Shown here one piece after another: positions 16,281 through 23,750 of a stretch of DNA of 37,710 nt. The notes below the pieces were generated by a model. That model made no database searches, was not told the DNA's origin, and saw only the letters and a list, made by a program, of their open reading frames with translations. Every line of letters starts with the position of its first letter. The stretch's first letter is position 1. Source of the stretch: Tenebrionibacter intestinalis (GTDB lineage: Bacteria; Pseudomonadota; Gammaproteobacteria; Enterobacterales; Enterobacteriaceae); NCBI RefSeq assembly GCF_016632365.1, contig NZ_JAEPBH010000014.1, forward strand, positions 52,769 through 90,478, read 5' to 3'. Both the position numbers and the translations under genes were made by a program.

Positions 16281-16826
16281 TTACTGATAGTTCAGCGTAT
16301 AGTTTGCCGTTGACGTAAACGAACCGGTTGTCAGCGTTTTATTAGCAAGCGCCTGCGGCTCTGCTTCTACATATGCCTGGAACGTCAGATCCAGCGTAGT
16401 CGCGTTAATCTGCTTAGCAGCGGTCGGCACGCTCAACTTAATCTCCGTGCCGTCAACTTCCTGCAGGCCGATACCAATACCGGTAACGTTGTCCGGGTTC
16501 GGTTTAACCGCCAGATGATCGGGCAGGTTCGGGTTCGGATCGCCGCTGAACGTTACGGTAACGGCGCCTGATATAGCCGGCGTACAGTCAACCAGGTGAA
16601 TCGTGAATTGCTTCGGCGCGGTTTTCTTATTGCTATACAGATCGCGAATGCCGATCGTACCGAAATCTACCGTCAGATGCTCATCGCCCGCCTGAATCAG
16701 GCAGGGTAAACCAACAACTGTCCCTGTAAAGGTTACATCACCTCCCTGAAGCTCGCCTGCTGCCCAAACCGGGGCAGAAAGCGGAAGTGCGGCAACCAAA
16801 GCTAAACTCATCATCCTTAAACGCAT
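16281..16826 (-). CDS. Minor fimbrial subunit
   Basis: A 181-residue secreted pilin. A signal peptide ends at VWAAG (about residue 23), followed by GDVTFTGTVVGLPCLIQ, the usual strand-A and first-cysteine region of FimA-type pilins. The second cysteine is in HLVDCTPA, forming the conserved disulfide, and the C-terminus NYTLNYQ carries the penultimate-Tyr beta-zipper recognised by chaperones. It resembles the major subunit at 22049 in overall pattern. As the last structural gene of the operon it may be an adaptor, terminator or second pilin. A gap of 23 bases separates it from the adhesin-like gene. Confidence 0.85.
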   Translation of the reverse strand: MRLRMMSLALVAALPLSAPVWAAGELQGGDVTFTGTVVGLPCLIQAGDEHLTVDFGTIGIRDLYSNKKTAPKQFTIHLVDCTPAISGAVTVTFSGDPNPNLPDHLAVKPNPDNVTGIGIGLQEVDGTEIKLSVPTAAKQINATTLDLTFQAYVEAEPQALANKTLTTGSFTSTANYTLNYQ

Positions 16827-16849
16827 AGTTCCTCCTGGGGAAATTAGGG

Positions 16850-17911
16850 CTATTGAAACTGGGCTATCACAGTGGCAGAGGCGTTAAAATCCCCTTCCGG
16901 TATCATCGTGCCTGCTTTTGCAATGGGTGCGGCAGTAAGGTTCCATTCCCCACGGTTTTCATCAAAACCGGGTATGTCATAGAACGTATTCGGTACAACG
17001 GTATTGCCAGACCTGTCTTTTAATACAATGCCAAGGTTGCTGCGATCCACGCGGCCAGTCGTGCCTAAATAGTCACGGTTAAAGCTGGCGGGATTCGCCT
17101 GCTGGATACCAAGCTTGATGGCAAGGTTACCCGTCGCAAAGCTTCCTCCCTGGCACTGCACTTTGATAGGTACATTTTGGGCGTAGTTAACGCCGTTGAG
17201 CTTGGTAGAAGAGTTTCCTACTTCGCCAAAATCAACGTTAATCGGCTGCCCATCATTGATAACGCATTTATCCGGTACCGTTATAATCGCAGACTGAATC
17301 GTCACGGTTGCCAGCGGGGTCGATCCCATCGTCCCAGGCCCAAGGCGGCCATACAGGCGCGCAACTTCGGTTCCCACAAGCGTAATACCGTTGATAATTT
17401 TCTTTTTAAGCTTAAAGGTCACATTGCCTTTACTACCGGAGTTAAAGACGTTGAGCAGAATATTGCTGGCCGCCCCGGGCACGCAGTAGTTCTGCATTAA
17501 GTTATTGGAAACAGGCCCAAAAGGAACCGCAAGCTCGCCATTATTCGAACCAACAATATGGATGGTGATTTTGACATCCATATACTCATTGAGCGACAGA
17601 TAGCCCGGATTCAACGGCGAAGGCGGAAGCGATGCCGTGCTCAAATAGTACACAGGTTGCGCATTGTATTGCGTTGTACAATAGGCCTCGGCTTTATAGT
17701 TTTGGTTAAGATCAAAACTCTGGGTCACCTGCCCACCCGGACTATTATCAGTAATATCCTGATTAGACAGGCTAATCAGGTAATTCGTGTTATATCCGCT
17801 GACCGGTGTTAACTCACCGTCAACCTTTGCCCATGCCCCCAGCGGGAGCATAGACAGAGCGAACACGCAGATAGCGTGGCTGTTGCGACGAATAACGTTT
17901 AATAACGCCAT
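16850..17911 (-). CDS. Two-domain fimbrial tip adhesin
   Basis: A 353-residue protein, about twice pilin length, as expected for a tip adhesin with a lectin-like domain and a pilin domain. A signal peptide ends near GAWAK. The N-terminal domain (about residues 30-200) has its own cysteine pair (EAYCTTQ and QNYCVPG). The C-terminal half begins VPDKCVINDGQPINVDFGEVG and ends FNASATVIAQFQ, a FimH-like pilin domain with the donor-strand motif. ATG 17911 is preferred over the frame's earlier start at 17962, since GGAG lies 8 bases upstream. The start codon overlaps a TAA as TAATG. The receptor cannot be inferred. Confidence 0.83.
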   Translation of the reverse strand: MALLNVIRRNSHAICVFALSMLPLGAWAKVDGELTPVSGYNTNYLISLSNQDITDNSPGGQVTQSFDLNQNYKAEAYCTTQYNAQPVYYLSTASLPPSPLNPGYLSLNEYMDVKITIHIVGSNNGELAVPFGPVSNNLMQNYCVPGAASNILLNVFNSGSKGNVTFKLKKKIINGITLVGTEVARLYGRLGPGTMGSTPLATVTIQSAIITVPDKCVINDGQPINVDFGEVGNSSTKLNGVNYAQNVPIKVQCQGGSFATGNLAIKLGIQQANPASFNRDYLGTTGRVDRSNLGIVLKDRSGNTVVPNTFYDIPGFDENRGEWNLTAAPIAKAGTMIPEGDFNASATVIAQFQ

Positions 17912-18115
17912 TACATATACTCCAGTTTGATACGTCCCCGCCTGTGATCGCACCAGCGGCAACGAACCTGTCCGTAGGTTCCAGCGTGCATTTGAATATC
18001 AACGCCGCCAACATATTTACCCGTTAAGGCAGGCGTAAAAGCTCACTATCGCACTGCCGGACTCGTTCATATCCTTGCGAACACACCACAGGCTCACCGG
18101 CCTGCGCTACGCACG
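17911..18115 (-). pseudogene. Possible relic of a small gene before the adhesin
   Basis: The 204 bases between chaperone and adhesin are not plain spacer. On the minus strand, one frame is open from 18042 and ends at a TAA that overlaps the adhesin ATG (TAATG), reading a basic CxxC-containing tail (GQVRCRWCDHRRGRIKLEY). A second frame upstream reads protein-like sequence with cysteines up to about 18024. Joining them needs one frameshift, and no start codon with a ribosome-binding site serves either. It may be a broken small gene or chance. I do not recognise it. Confidence 0.25.
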
Positions 18116-18850
18116 TTACGCCTGCGGCAATGCCTTACAGGTATTTCCCGAACAGCGATACGTCAGCTCCGGATGGCCGCCGTAGTCATTCACAAACATC
18201 ATTTTGAATTCATTCACGCTGCTGTCTGAAATACGGAAATCCAGGCTGGATTTAGGCGCGATCATCACGCCCGGAAAGTCCGTCAGTTTTTTCCCGGACA
18301 TGTTTGTCAGACCAAGGATCGTAATGTAGTAAGGCGTAGGGTTTTGCGCCGTTACGCTTGAACCGCGCTTTTCAAATACCACCTGATCCTGCCATACGGC
18401 GCTGCGGCTTTTTGGTATGACCGCGAGCGGGCGATAAAACAGCTTGATCCGCGTCTGCATGGCAAGCTGAAGTACGTTAGGCTTATCTGCCTTCGGCGGT
18501 ATTTCGCGTACGTTGAGATAGAAAATGCTCTCTCTGTCTGACGGCAGCGAAGCAATACCGCTCGTTTTAGTGACGCGGGCAATCCCTTTCTGGCCGCCGT
18601 CAATGCGTTGCAACGGCGGCAAAATCACCAGCGGCGAAGTGATCTTTTTCCCACTGCTGTCTTCAACCCACGACTGCGCCAGGAACGGCACATCCGGCGT
18701 CGTATTTGTCAGATTCACACTCGCTGAAGTATCTTTTTCAGTAATGATAAGACGGGTACGATCCAGCGCGATCCCTGCATGTGCGTAGCCGGATAACATA
18801 CTAAAAACGAATGCTGCAATCCCACAGCGTTGGATGTTTCTTATACTCAT
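18116..18850 (-). CDS. Periplasmic fimbrial chaperone (PapD/FimC family)
   Basis: A 244-residue chaperone with a signal peptide ending AHAG. The mature N-terminus IALDRTRLIITEKDTSASVNLTN is the PapD-type first strand with the conserved Arg, and IKLFYRP holds the conserved Lys that anchors subunit C-termini. The short F1-G1 region marks the FGS class. Two cysteines near the C-terminus (YRCSGNTC) could form a disulfide. ATG 18850 is chosen since CAGGAG precedes it by 11 bases; the longer frame to 18901 overlaps the usher and lacks a site. It caps pilins in the periplasm and delivers them to the usher encoded just upstream. Confidence 0.93.
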   Translation of the reverse strand: MSIRNIQRCGIAAFVFSMLSGYAHAGIALDRTRLIITEKDTSASVNLTNTTPDVPFLAQSWVEDSSGKKITSPLVILPPLQRIDGGQKGIARVTKTSGIASLPSDRESIFYLNVREIPPKADKPNVLQLAMQTRIKLFYRPLAVIPKSRSAVWQDQVVFEKRGSSVTAQNPTPYYITILGLTNMSGKKLTDFPGVMIAPKSSLDFRISDSSVNEFKMMFVNDYGGHPELTYRCSGNTCKALPQA

Positions 18851-18891
18851 TTTGTTTTTTACTCCTGTGATATATCGCTGTTCATCCGTAT

Positions 18892-21363
18892 TTAGCGACA
18901 CGGCAACAGTATTGTTGACGAATCGGTAATGGTTGCCGGCATGGTAATTTCACACTGATTCTTACCGCCCCAGTTAACCTTCAACGTTTCGTTCGGATTT
19001 ACCCCAGCAAGCCAGGCTTTACCCTCTTCCAGCACCATAGCGACGCTTACGCCGTCTTTGTTATAGACTTCCGCGCCAAACGGCGGCGTGCTGTGATCGG
19101 CCAGGCGAAGAGTCGCCATCAGCTTGTTGCCTTTCGACATGCCGAAGACCTGATAGCCGATCGCCCCTTCCGTCAATACCGAGGTATTGATGGCTTTTGA
19201 CGCTTCTATGTTGCTGTCCATAGCATCTACATCCACACGCGTATCGAAGCTGTTATAGCTCACGATGTCCGGCACAACGGCAATACCAAAGCTGTTGGTT
19301 CTGGCCATACCCCTGTTCAGCGGAACGCCGCCAATGCCGCTGGTATCAACCATCATGCGCGCGGTATCCGCCGTGGCGCCGCTGTTATGCAGCGCAGCGC
19401 CGTGACGCGTCGCCGTCAGGCCGCCGCGCAGCGTACCGCTGACGGCAATATAGTCGTCATATTGATAGCTTGCGGTAGTATTGATTTCCGCCAACTGCGA
19501 GCGATGCATATAGTATCCGTCAAAGCTGGCGCGACCGTCCTGGTTGGTACCGGCGCGCACGCGCCACAGGTTGTTGTAATCGCTGTTATCGGTATACGAA
19601 GCCATCGGGCTAACTTTGCTGTTATTGGTCTGTATATCCAGACCGGCCCATTTGCTGTCGCCCACCGGAATAGAGAGGGAAAACGCGATTGAATCATCGT
19701 TTTTACCGTTGTATTCAGAGCGATATGCCGACAGGTTGGCGGTGATGCCGCGTACATTGCCAATATTAAAGCTGCGCCCAACGGACATGCCGTAACGATC
19801 CTGGCTGCCTCTGTTCCAGTAGTTCTGGTGGGTATAGGTCAGGAACAATGTCGTTGCCATGCGCGGATCGTCAGCCCAGAAAGTCTTACTCCCCGTGATG
19901 GTGTACATCTCTTTTTCACGGCCGAGATTGTCATAGCCGCCGTAGCGCTCGTCGAGGTACTGCGACAGCGTACGGAAGTCTCTTTCCGAGAAGCGATAGC
20001 CTGCGAAGGTGATGGAACTGTCGAACTCATCAAACGTTTTCGCATAGCTCAGCTTGTAAGAAGTACCCCAGATGCGGTTTTCATCGGGCTGTTCGCTCCA
20101 GGATTCAGTCGCGTCAAAGGAGAGCGCGCCGAACACGTTCAGGTCACGACCGATACCGGCGGTAATTGCGGTATAGGCTTTACCCGCCGTCATCAATCCG
20201 CCATACACCGACCAGGCATTACTGATACCCCAGGAGAAATCACCGGCAACAAAACCCGGCCCCTTGATACGGTGGTTATAGCGAGAGGGCGCGCCGCCTG
20301 CGACGTTATAGCGCACATAGCCAGGTCGCGTCAGATAAGGAATATTTGCCGTGGTGACCTGGAAGGTCGATACCGAACCGTCCTGCTCTTCGACGCGTAC
20401 GTCAAGCGTACCGCGGATAGCGTTACGCAAGTCCTGAATATTGAAAGGCCCCGCGGCTACCGTTGTTTCATAAATGACGCGCCCGCTCTGGCTCACGGTC
20501 ACTTTGGCGTTAGTGCGGGCAACGCCGTGGATTTCAGGCGCATAACCCTGCAGGCTAGGCGGCAACATACGTTCATCGCTTTCGAGGTTGATCCCGGTAA
20601 AGCGAACCGTATCAAACACGCGAGAGTTAAGATAAATTTCACCCAACGTCAGTTTCGCCGCCATCGTTGGCAACGGACGATAGGCATAGAACTGGTTCCA
20701 GGTAAAATTCGATTTATGCTCTTTATTATCGTAGTTAGCCTGGTAATCCGCACGCATACGCCAGCCGCCAACGTTAAAACCCGTCTGGCCGTAACCGGAC
20801 AGAGAGTCGTAATCGCCTTCGCCTTTGAATCGATGGGTTAGCTGCCCGGTCACGCTGTAGTCAAAAATAACGCCTGCAATACCGCTATCCCAGCGCTCGG
20901 GCGGCGTCCAGTCCGGATCGTTATATTTCATCCACGCCTGCGGCACCGCCAGGTTCAACGCACCTGCGGTGTTTGTCACTTTGGCGCCAGGTATACTGTC
21001 AATGGAGTAACAGTTTTGATAAACCTCTGTGACTTTGGCGCGAATCTCATCTTTTAACGCCAGTTTATCGAGAAGATCCTGAGTGATACATGCCCGGCTA
21101 CTCTTACCATCGGCAGTCGCGTCATAGTGTATTTTTGACTGCCCGATGGCTTTTCCATTGATAGTTATATCAAGCAGATAATCACCGGGAGCAATATAGT
21201 TATCCGTGGCAAATCGGGACAAATCGACATGGCTACGATCTGCAGCATCCAGCACATCGGTATTAAATTCGACGCTATCCTCTGCCAGCGCAAGTGGAGC
21301 ATGGCAGAAAACAATTACCTGAACGGCAATTATTTTTAACTTAGTTTTTAATTTTACCGTCAT
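18892..21363 (-). CDS. Outer-membrane fimbrial usher (PapC/FimD family)
   Basis: An 823-residue protein, within the normal range for ushers. A signal peptide ends at LALA, and the mature start VEFNTDVLDAADRSHVDLSRF is the usher N-terminal domain that binds chaperone-subunit complexes. The central region has the beta-barrel and plug (for example MLPPSLQGYAPEIHGVARTNAKVTV begins the plug-proximal segment), and the C-terminal domains end with a paired cysteine region (NQCEITMP and LLPCR). It forms the secretion channel for the fimbria. The 685-base gap to the major subunit gene upstream is long. The chaperone gene follows after about 40 bases. Confidence 0.95.
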   Translation of the reverse strand: MTVKLKTKLKIIAVQVIVFCHAPLALAEDSVEFNTDVLDAADRSHVDLSRFATDNYIAPGDYLLDITINGKAIGQSKIHYDATADGKSSRACITQDLLDKLALKDEIRAKVTEVYQNCYSIDSIPGAKVTNTAGALNLAVPQAWMKYNDPDWTPPERWDSGIAGVIFDYSVTGQLTHRFKGEGDYDSLSGYGQTGFNVGGWRMRADYQANYDNKEHKSNFTWNQFYAYRPLPTMAAKLTLGEIYLNSRVFDTVRFTGINLESDERMLPPSLQGYAPEIHGVARTNAKVTVSQSGRVIYETTVAAGPFNIQDLRNAIRGTLDVRVEEQDGSVSTFQVTTANIPYLTRPGYVRYNVAGGAPSRYNHRIKGPGFVAGDFSWGISNAWSVYGGLMTAGKAYTAITAGIGRDLNVFGALSFDATESWSEQPDENRIWGTSYKLSYAKTFDEFDSSITFAGYRFSERDFRTLSQYLDERYGGYDNLGREKEMYTITGSKTFWADDPRMATTLFLTYTHQNYWNRGSQDRYGMSVGRSFNIGNVRGITANLSAYRSEYNGKNDDSIAFSLSIPVGDSKWAGLDIQTNNSKVSPMASYTDNSDYNNLWRVRAGTNQDGRASFDGYYMHRSQLAEINTTASYQYDDYIAVSGTLRGGLTATRHGAALHNSGATADTARMMVDTSGIGGVPLNRGMARTNSFGIAVVPDIVSYNSFDTRVDVDAMDSNIEASKAINTSVLTEGAIGYQVFGMSKGNKLMATLRLADHSTPPFGAEVYNKDGVSVAMVLEEGKAWLAGVNPNETLKVNWGGKNQCEITMPATITDSSTILLPCR

Positions 21364-22048
21364 GATTATTCATCCCGAATCAATCACCGGAATACGCGAA
21401 GCATCCCGCTACGTATATATTTTTAGTTGTAATCCACGAAAAAAACGGGCCCTGCATAAAACCAACCGGCCTGCACTTTTCCTGGCTCAGCACCTGTAAA
21501 GCGATAAACCGTGATACATCCTTCTCACTGCTCAACGCATAACCCGATGAGCCCTGGTATTTATTAACCACTCAATTTTTATCATATAAAAGCAACGCCC
21601 CTTTTTGCATAAACGCCTGCCAGTAACGCAAAACGTTCTGTACAGCAGCTTTCAACTACGGGCAATAAACCCATTGCTGTATGAGGGTACTAAGTCAACC
21701 CATCGTCATTCAGGGGTAAGCGTCTGTTTAAGCACATCAGAAAAGAACGCATAAGCATGCCTTTTCCATCTTTTCTGTTACTAACAAACGCGTCGTCAAA
21801 TTTAACTTACTGCATCCCGACTAAAGACCGCCCATGTAACAAACGGCTTCGACGAGACACTCCAGTCCATTTCTGTCACTTTCAGTACAGAAAGACCGGA
21901 TACGTGAATATGTCAGGAAAAAAGCTGGGGAGGATAAATAAAGCAAACCGACTGCTTTAATTTCTTATTAATACCCACAATCCTTGTTCCTACTTTCTTA
22001 CTTCCTGTAGTGCGGGGGGAGACCCCCGCACAAATCACTTCTAATCGA
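21364..22048 (-). other. Long spacer between major pilin and usher genes
   Basis: The 685 bases between two genes of one fimbrial operon hold no recognisable gene. A GTG-started 63-codon frame on the minus strand (21380-21571) ends 16 bases before the usher and contains cysteines and aromatic residues, but it has no clear ribosome-binding site or known relatives, so I do not call it. The 22010-22031 hairpin follows the major pilin. The spacer may let major-pilin message outlast the assembly-gene message, as in pap and fim operons. Confidence 0.5.
22010..22031 (-). terminator. GC-rich hairpin after the major pilin gene
   Basis: A perfect 9-bp stem, GTGCGGGGG / CCCCCGCAC, with a 4-base loop lies about 18 bases past the major pilin stop. 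No T-run follows on the minus strand, so it is more likely an mRNA-stabilising or partial-termination structure than a full terminator. Such structures after the major subunit raise its level over the assembly genes. Confidence 0.55.
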
Positions 22049-22585
22049 TTACTGGTAAGCGATAGAGAAGTTGATCGTAGACTGGAAGGTACCAGCGGTC
22101 GGCGTAGCCGATGCGCTGTCAGCCTGAACGTAAGCTACGAACGGGATAGTGGTCTGGTCTTTAACGATCTGAACCGGAGTAGTTTCCTGGCCCCAGACAA
22201 CGTCCTGGTTACCGCTGTCACGCAGACCGATACCGGCGCCAGTAGCAGTACCAGAAGTGAACGCAGCCAGAGCGTCGTTAGCCGGATCGATGCTGGTCGG
22301 GGTGTAAGTTACAACCGCGCTGCTGGCAACTGTCGGATCGCAATACTGCAGTACGATGTTCTTCTGAACGTTACCCGCACGAGCGTTGTCCGCCAGAGCA
22401 TGAATCGGCAGCTGACCGAAATCAACGGTTACCGGGCTTGATTCCGGAGCCAGACCGCAAGGCGTGGTTACCAGCTCACCCTGCAACTGGATTTCACCGG
22501 TAGTGGTATCGCCGGCAGCCAGTGCAGACACAGAACCCAGGGCAGCAGTAAGCGCCACAGCCATAGCTACTTTATTCAGTTTCAT
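22049..22585 (-). CDS. Major fimbrial subunit
   Basis: A 178-residue pilin. A classical signal peptide (MKLNKVAMAVALTAALG...) ends at ALAAG; the mature part starts with GEIQLQGELVTTPCGLAP, a FimA-type strand with the first cysteine, and the second cysteine is in LQYCDPT. The C-terminus NFSIAYQ has the penultimate tyrosine and alternating hydrophobic residues needed for donor-strand exchange. A strong ribosome-binding site (CAGGAA, 5-6 bases from ATG) and choice of common codons fit a highly expressed protein. It is the first gene of the operon, followed by a hairpin and long spacer. Confidence 0.92.
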   Translation of the reverse strand: MKLNKVAMAVALTAALGSVSALAAGDTTTGEIQLQGELVTTPCGLAPESSPVTVDFGQLPIHALADNARAGNVQKNIVLQYCDPTVASSAVVTYTPTSIDPANDALAAFTSGTATGAGIGLRDSGNQDVVWGQETTPVQIVKDQTTIPFVAYVQADSASATPTAGTFQSTINFSIAYQ

Positions 22586-23533
22586 AAAAATTCCTGCGTA
22601 TTAAACTAATATCCTAAGAAATAAAGAGCGATCAAGCCGGCATAACACAATCCATGCGGCATGTCAGAAGCCCTCTGTTTTACATCAACAGAGTCTGGCT
22701 TAATAAATAGCGGGCACCTGTACCGCTATTATTACCCACTCCGTTGAGCGAACAAAATGCTACCAAACCACTCATTTTGTTAAAAGAGCCGCATGTTAAG
22801 ATAATTAAATACGAGTTAAAAACTTGCAAACGGCAAATCTGTGAAATTTTAATCTCGCAGATTAGTTGGAAAATTCCTACAGATCCCATTTTACCTCGTG
22901 GGCTTGACTCTGAAAATAACAAAACATGGCATTAAGCACATGCTAACGAGAATTATCGAAAATAAACAGAATTTTCTTATGCCCACAAACTTCTCTTCAG
23001 GTAACCCGTTTTCTTTCATCCCGCTTACTGGCACTGTTAACAATAAAATAGAAATAAAGACAAACTGCGGATAATAAGCGATAACATCAGCATAATATGC
23101 TTATAAATGGCGTTGAAAACCGGGAAACATTACATGAAATGCTATTAATAAGATAAGTCTGGAATGAGGAATACAGATAATTCTAACTTATTAAGAAAGT
23201 ATTCTTATAAACAATATTGAGCATTATAAATATATGTTTACGCCAGACGACGTTAAATGCTTATCGCGGACTAATAAAGAAGGCTGTTTAGTTTTCTCTG
23301 CCACGCCAGAGAAATTCACCCGGCGCAGCGCGCCCGGCAACACATCCGTAGACCACAATGGAGCATGCCTTTAAGTACGTTATCGGCCATCTGTGCGTAA
23401 ACTTTATTATGAGACGCGTAGAACGCCTCACGCAGGCATACCAACGCTGCCCCTGTGTTTTAGCTGGAAAGCAAAAGAAGCCGCAGTTTGTTGTTCACTG
23501 CGCCTGCCGCGCAATGTGTTCCCGCCAGTAATA
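22586..23533 (-). promoter_or_regulatory. Regulatory region upstream of the fimbrial operon
   Basis: No gene is supported in this stretch. It holds hairpins at 22673-22693 (CTCTGTT / AACAGAG) and 23293-23314 (TTTCTCTG / CAGAGAAA) and the inverted repeat at 22706-22730. GATC sites occur near 22629 and 22880; Pap-type switches use two GATC sites with Lrp and a PapI-like protein, and a FaeA-like gene lies at 1810. The sites here are about 250 bases apart, against about 100 in pap, and no invertible-element repeats were seen. A fimbrial promoter must lie in this region, but no single hexamer pair stood out. Confidence 0.4.
22706..22730. promoter_or_regulatory. Inverted repeat, possible operator of the fimbrial operon
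   Basis: AATAGCGG (22706-22713) is mirrored by CCGCTATT (22723-22730) around a 9-base spacer, GCACCTGTA. It lies about 120-145 bases upstream of the major pilin start. The symmetry and spacing suit a dimeric activator of the LuxR or winged-helix type. The factor is unknown. Confidence 0.4.
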
Positions 23534-23563
23534 AAAAAAGCAGCCTCCTTGCGGAGCGCTGCT
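23534..23563 (-). terminator. Intrinsic terminator of the C39/HlyD/TolC exporter operon
   Basis: On the minus strand AGCAGC-G-CTCC pairs with GGAG-GCTGCT across a GCAA loop, with one bulged G, followed at once by seven thymines. It lies about 190 bases past the exporter ABC gene's stop. This is the best terminator in the region, and a second copy of the hairpin without a T-run lies closer to the gene. Confidence 0.75.
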
Positions 23564-23720
23564 CAGATTGTTGACAAAGAAGGAGAAAACGGGGTTTTTC
23601 CTTCTTTGTGGTTAGCAGAAGAAAATCAATGCATTGATTTTCCTTATTTTTTATTGCATTTCATCCAACTTGTCTACGACTGGATGGAGTTTGTCAGCAG
23701 CCTCCTTGCGGAGCGCTGCT
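23541..23720. repeat. Duplicated hairpin flanking a block of palindromes
   Basis: A 23-base sequence (CAGCCTCCTTGCGGAGC plus GCTGCT) occurs exactly at 23541-23563 and 23698-23720. Between the copies are an imperfect inverted repeat at 23574-23606 (ACAAAGAAGGAGAAAAC against GTTTTTCCTTCTTTGT), a perfect 22-base palindrome at 23621-23642 (GAAAATCAATG and its complement) and a short hairpin at about 23661-23685 (CATCCA / TGGATG). Almost every base between the copies can pair. It may be a duplicated terminator, a small non-coding RNA or a small palindromic mobile element. Confidence 0.6.
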
Positions 23721-23750
23721 GTTAGCAAATGCAGACAAGTACGCCTGTGA

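Noticed and set aside
19828-20841. 337-codon plus-strand frame inside the usher gene
   Set aside because: It lies entirely antisense to the usher, has no ribosome-binding site or recognisable domain, and reflects codon bias on the other strand.
22586-23250. Pap-type GATC phase switch or fimS-like invertible element upstream of the fimbrial operon
   Set aside because: Two GATC sites exist but are about 250 bases apart without a convincing PapI/Lrp site array, and no matching terminal inverted repeats or recombinase gene were seen.
23393-23725. 110-codon plus-strand frame before the C39 exporter gene
   Set aside because: It runs through the terminator and palindromic block, and its sequence has no protein-like pattern or ribosome-binding site.
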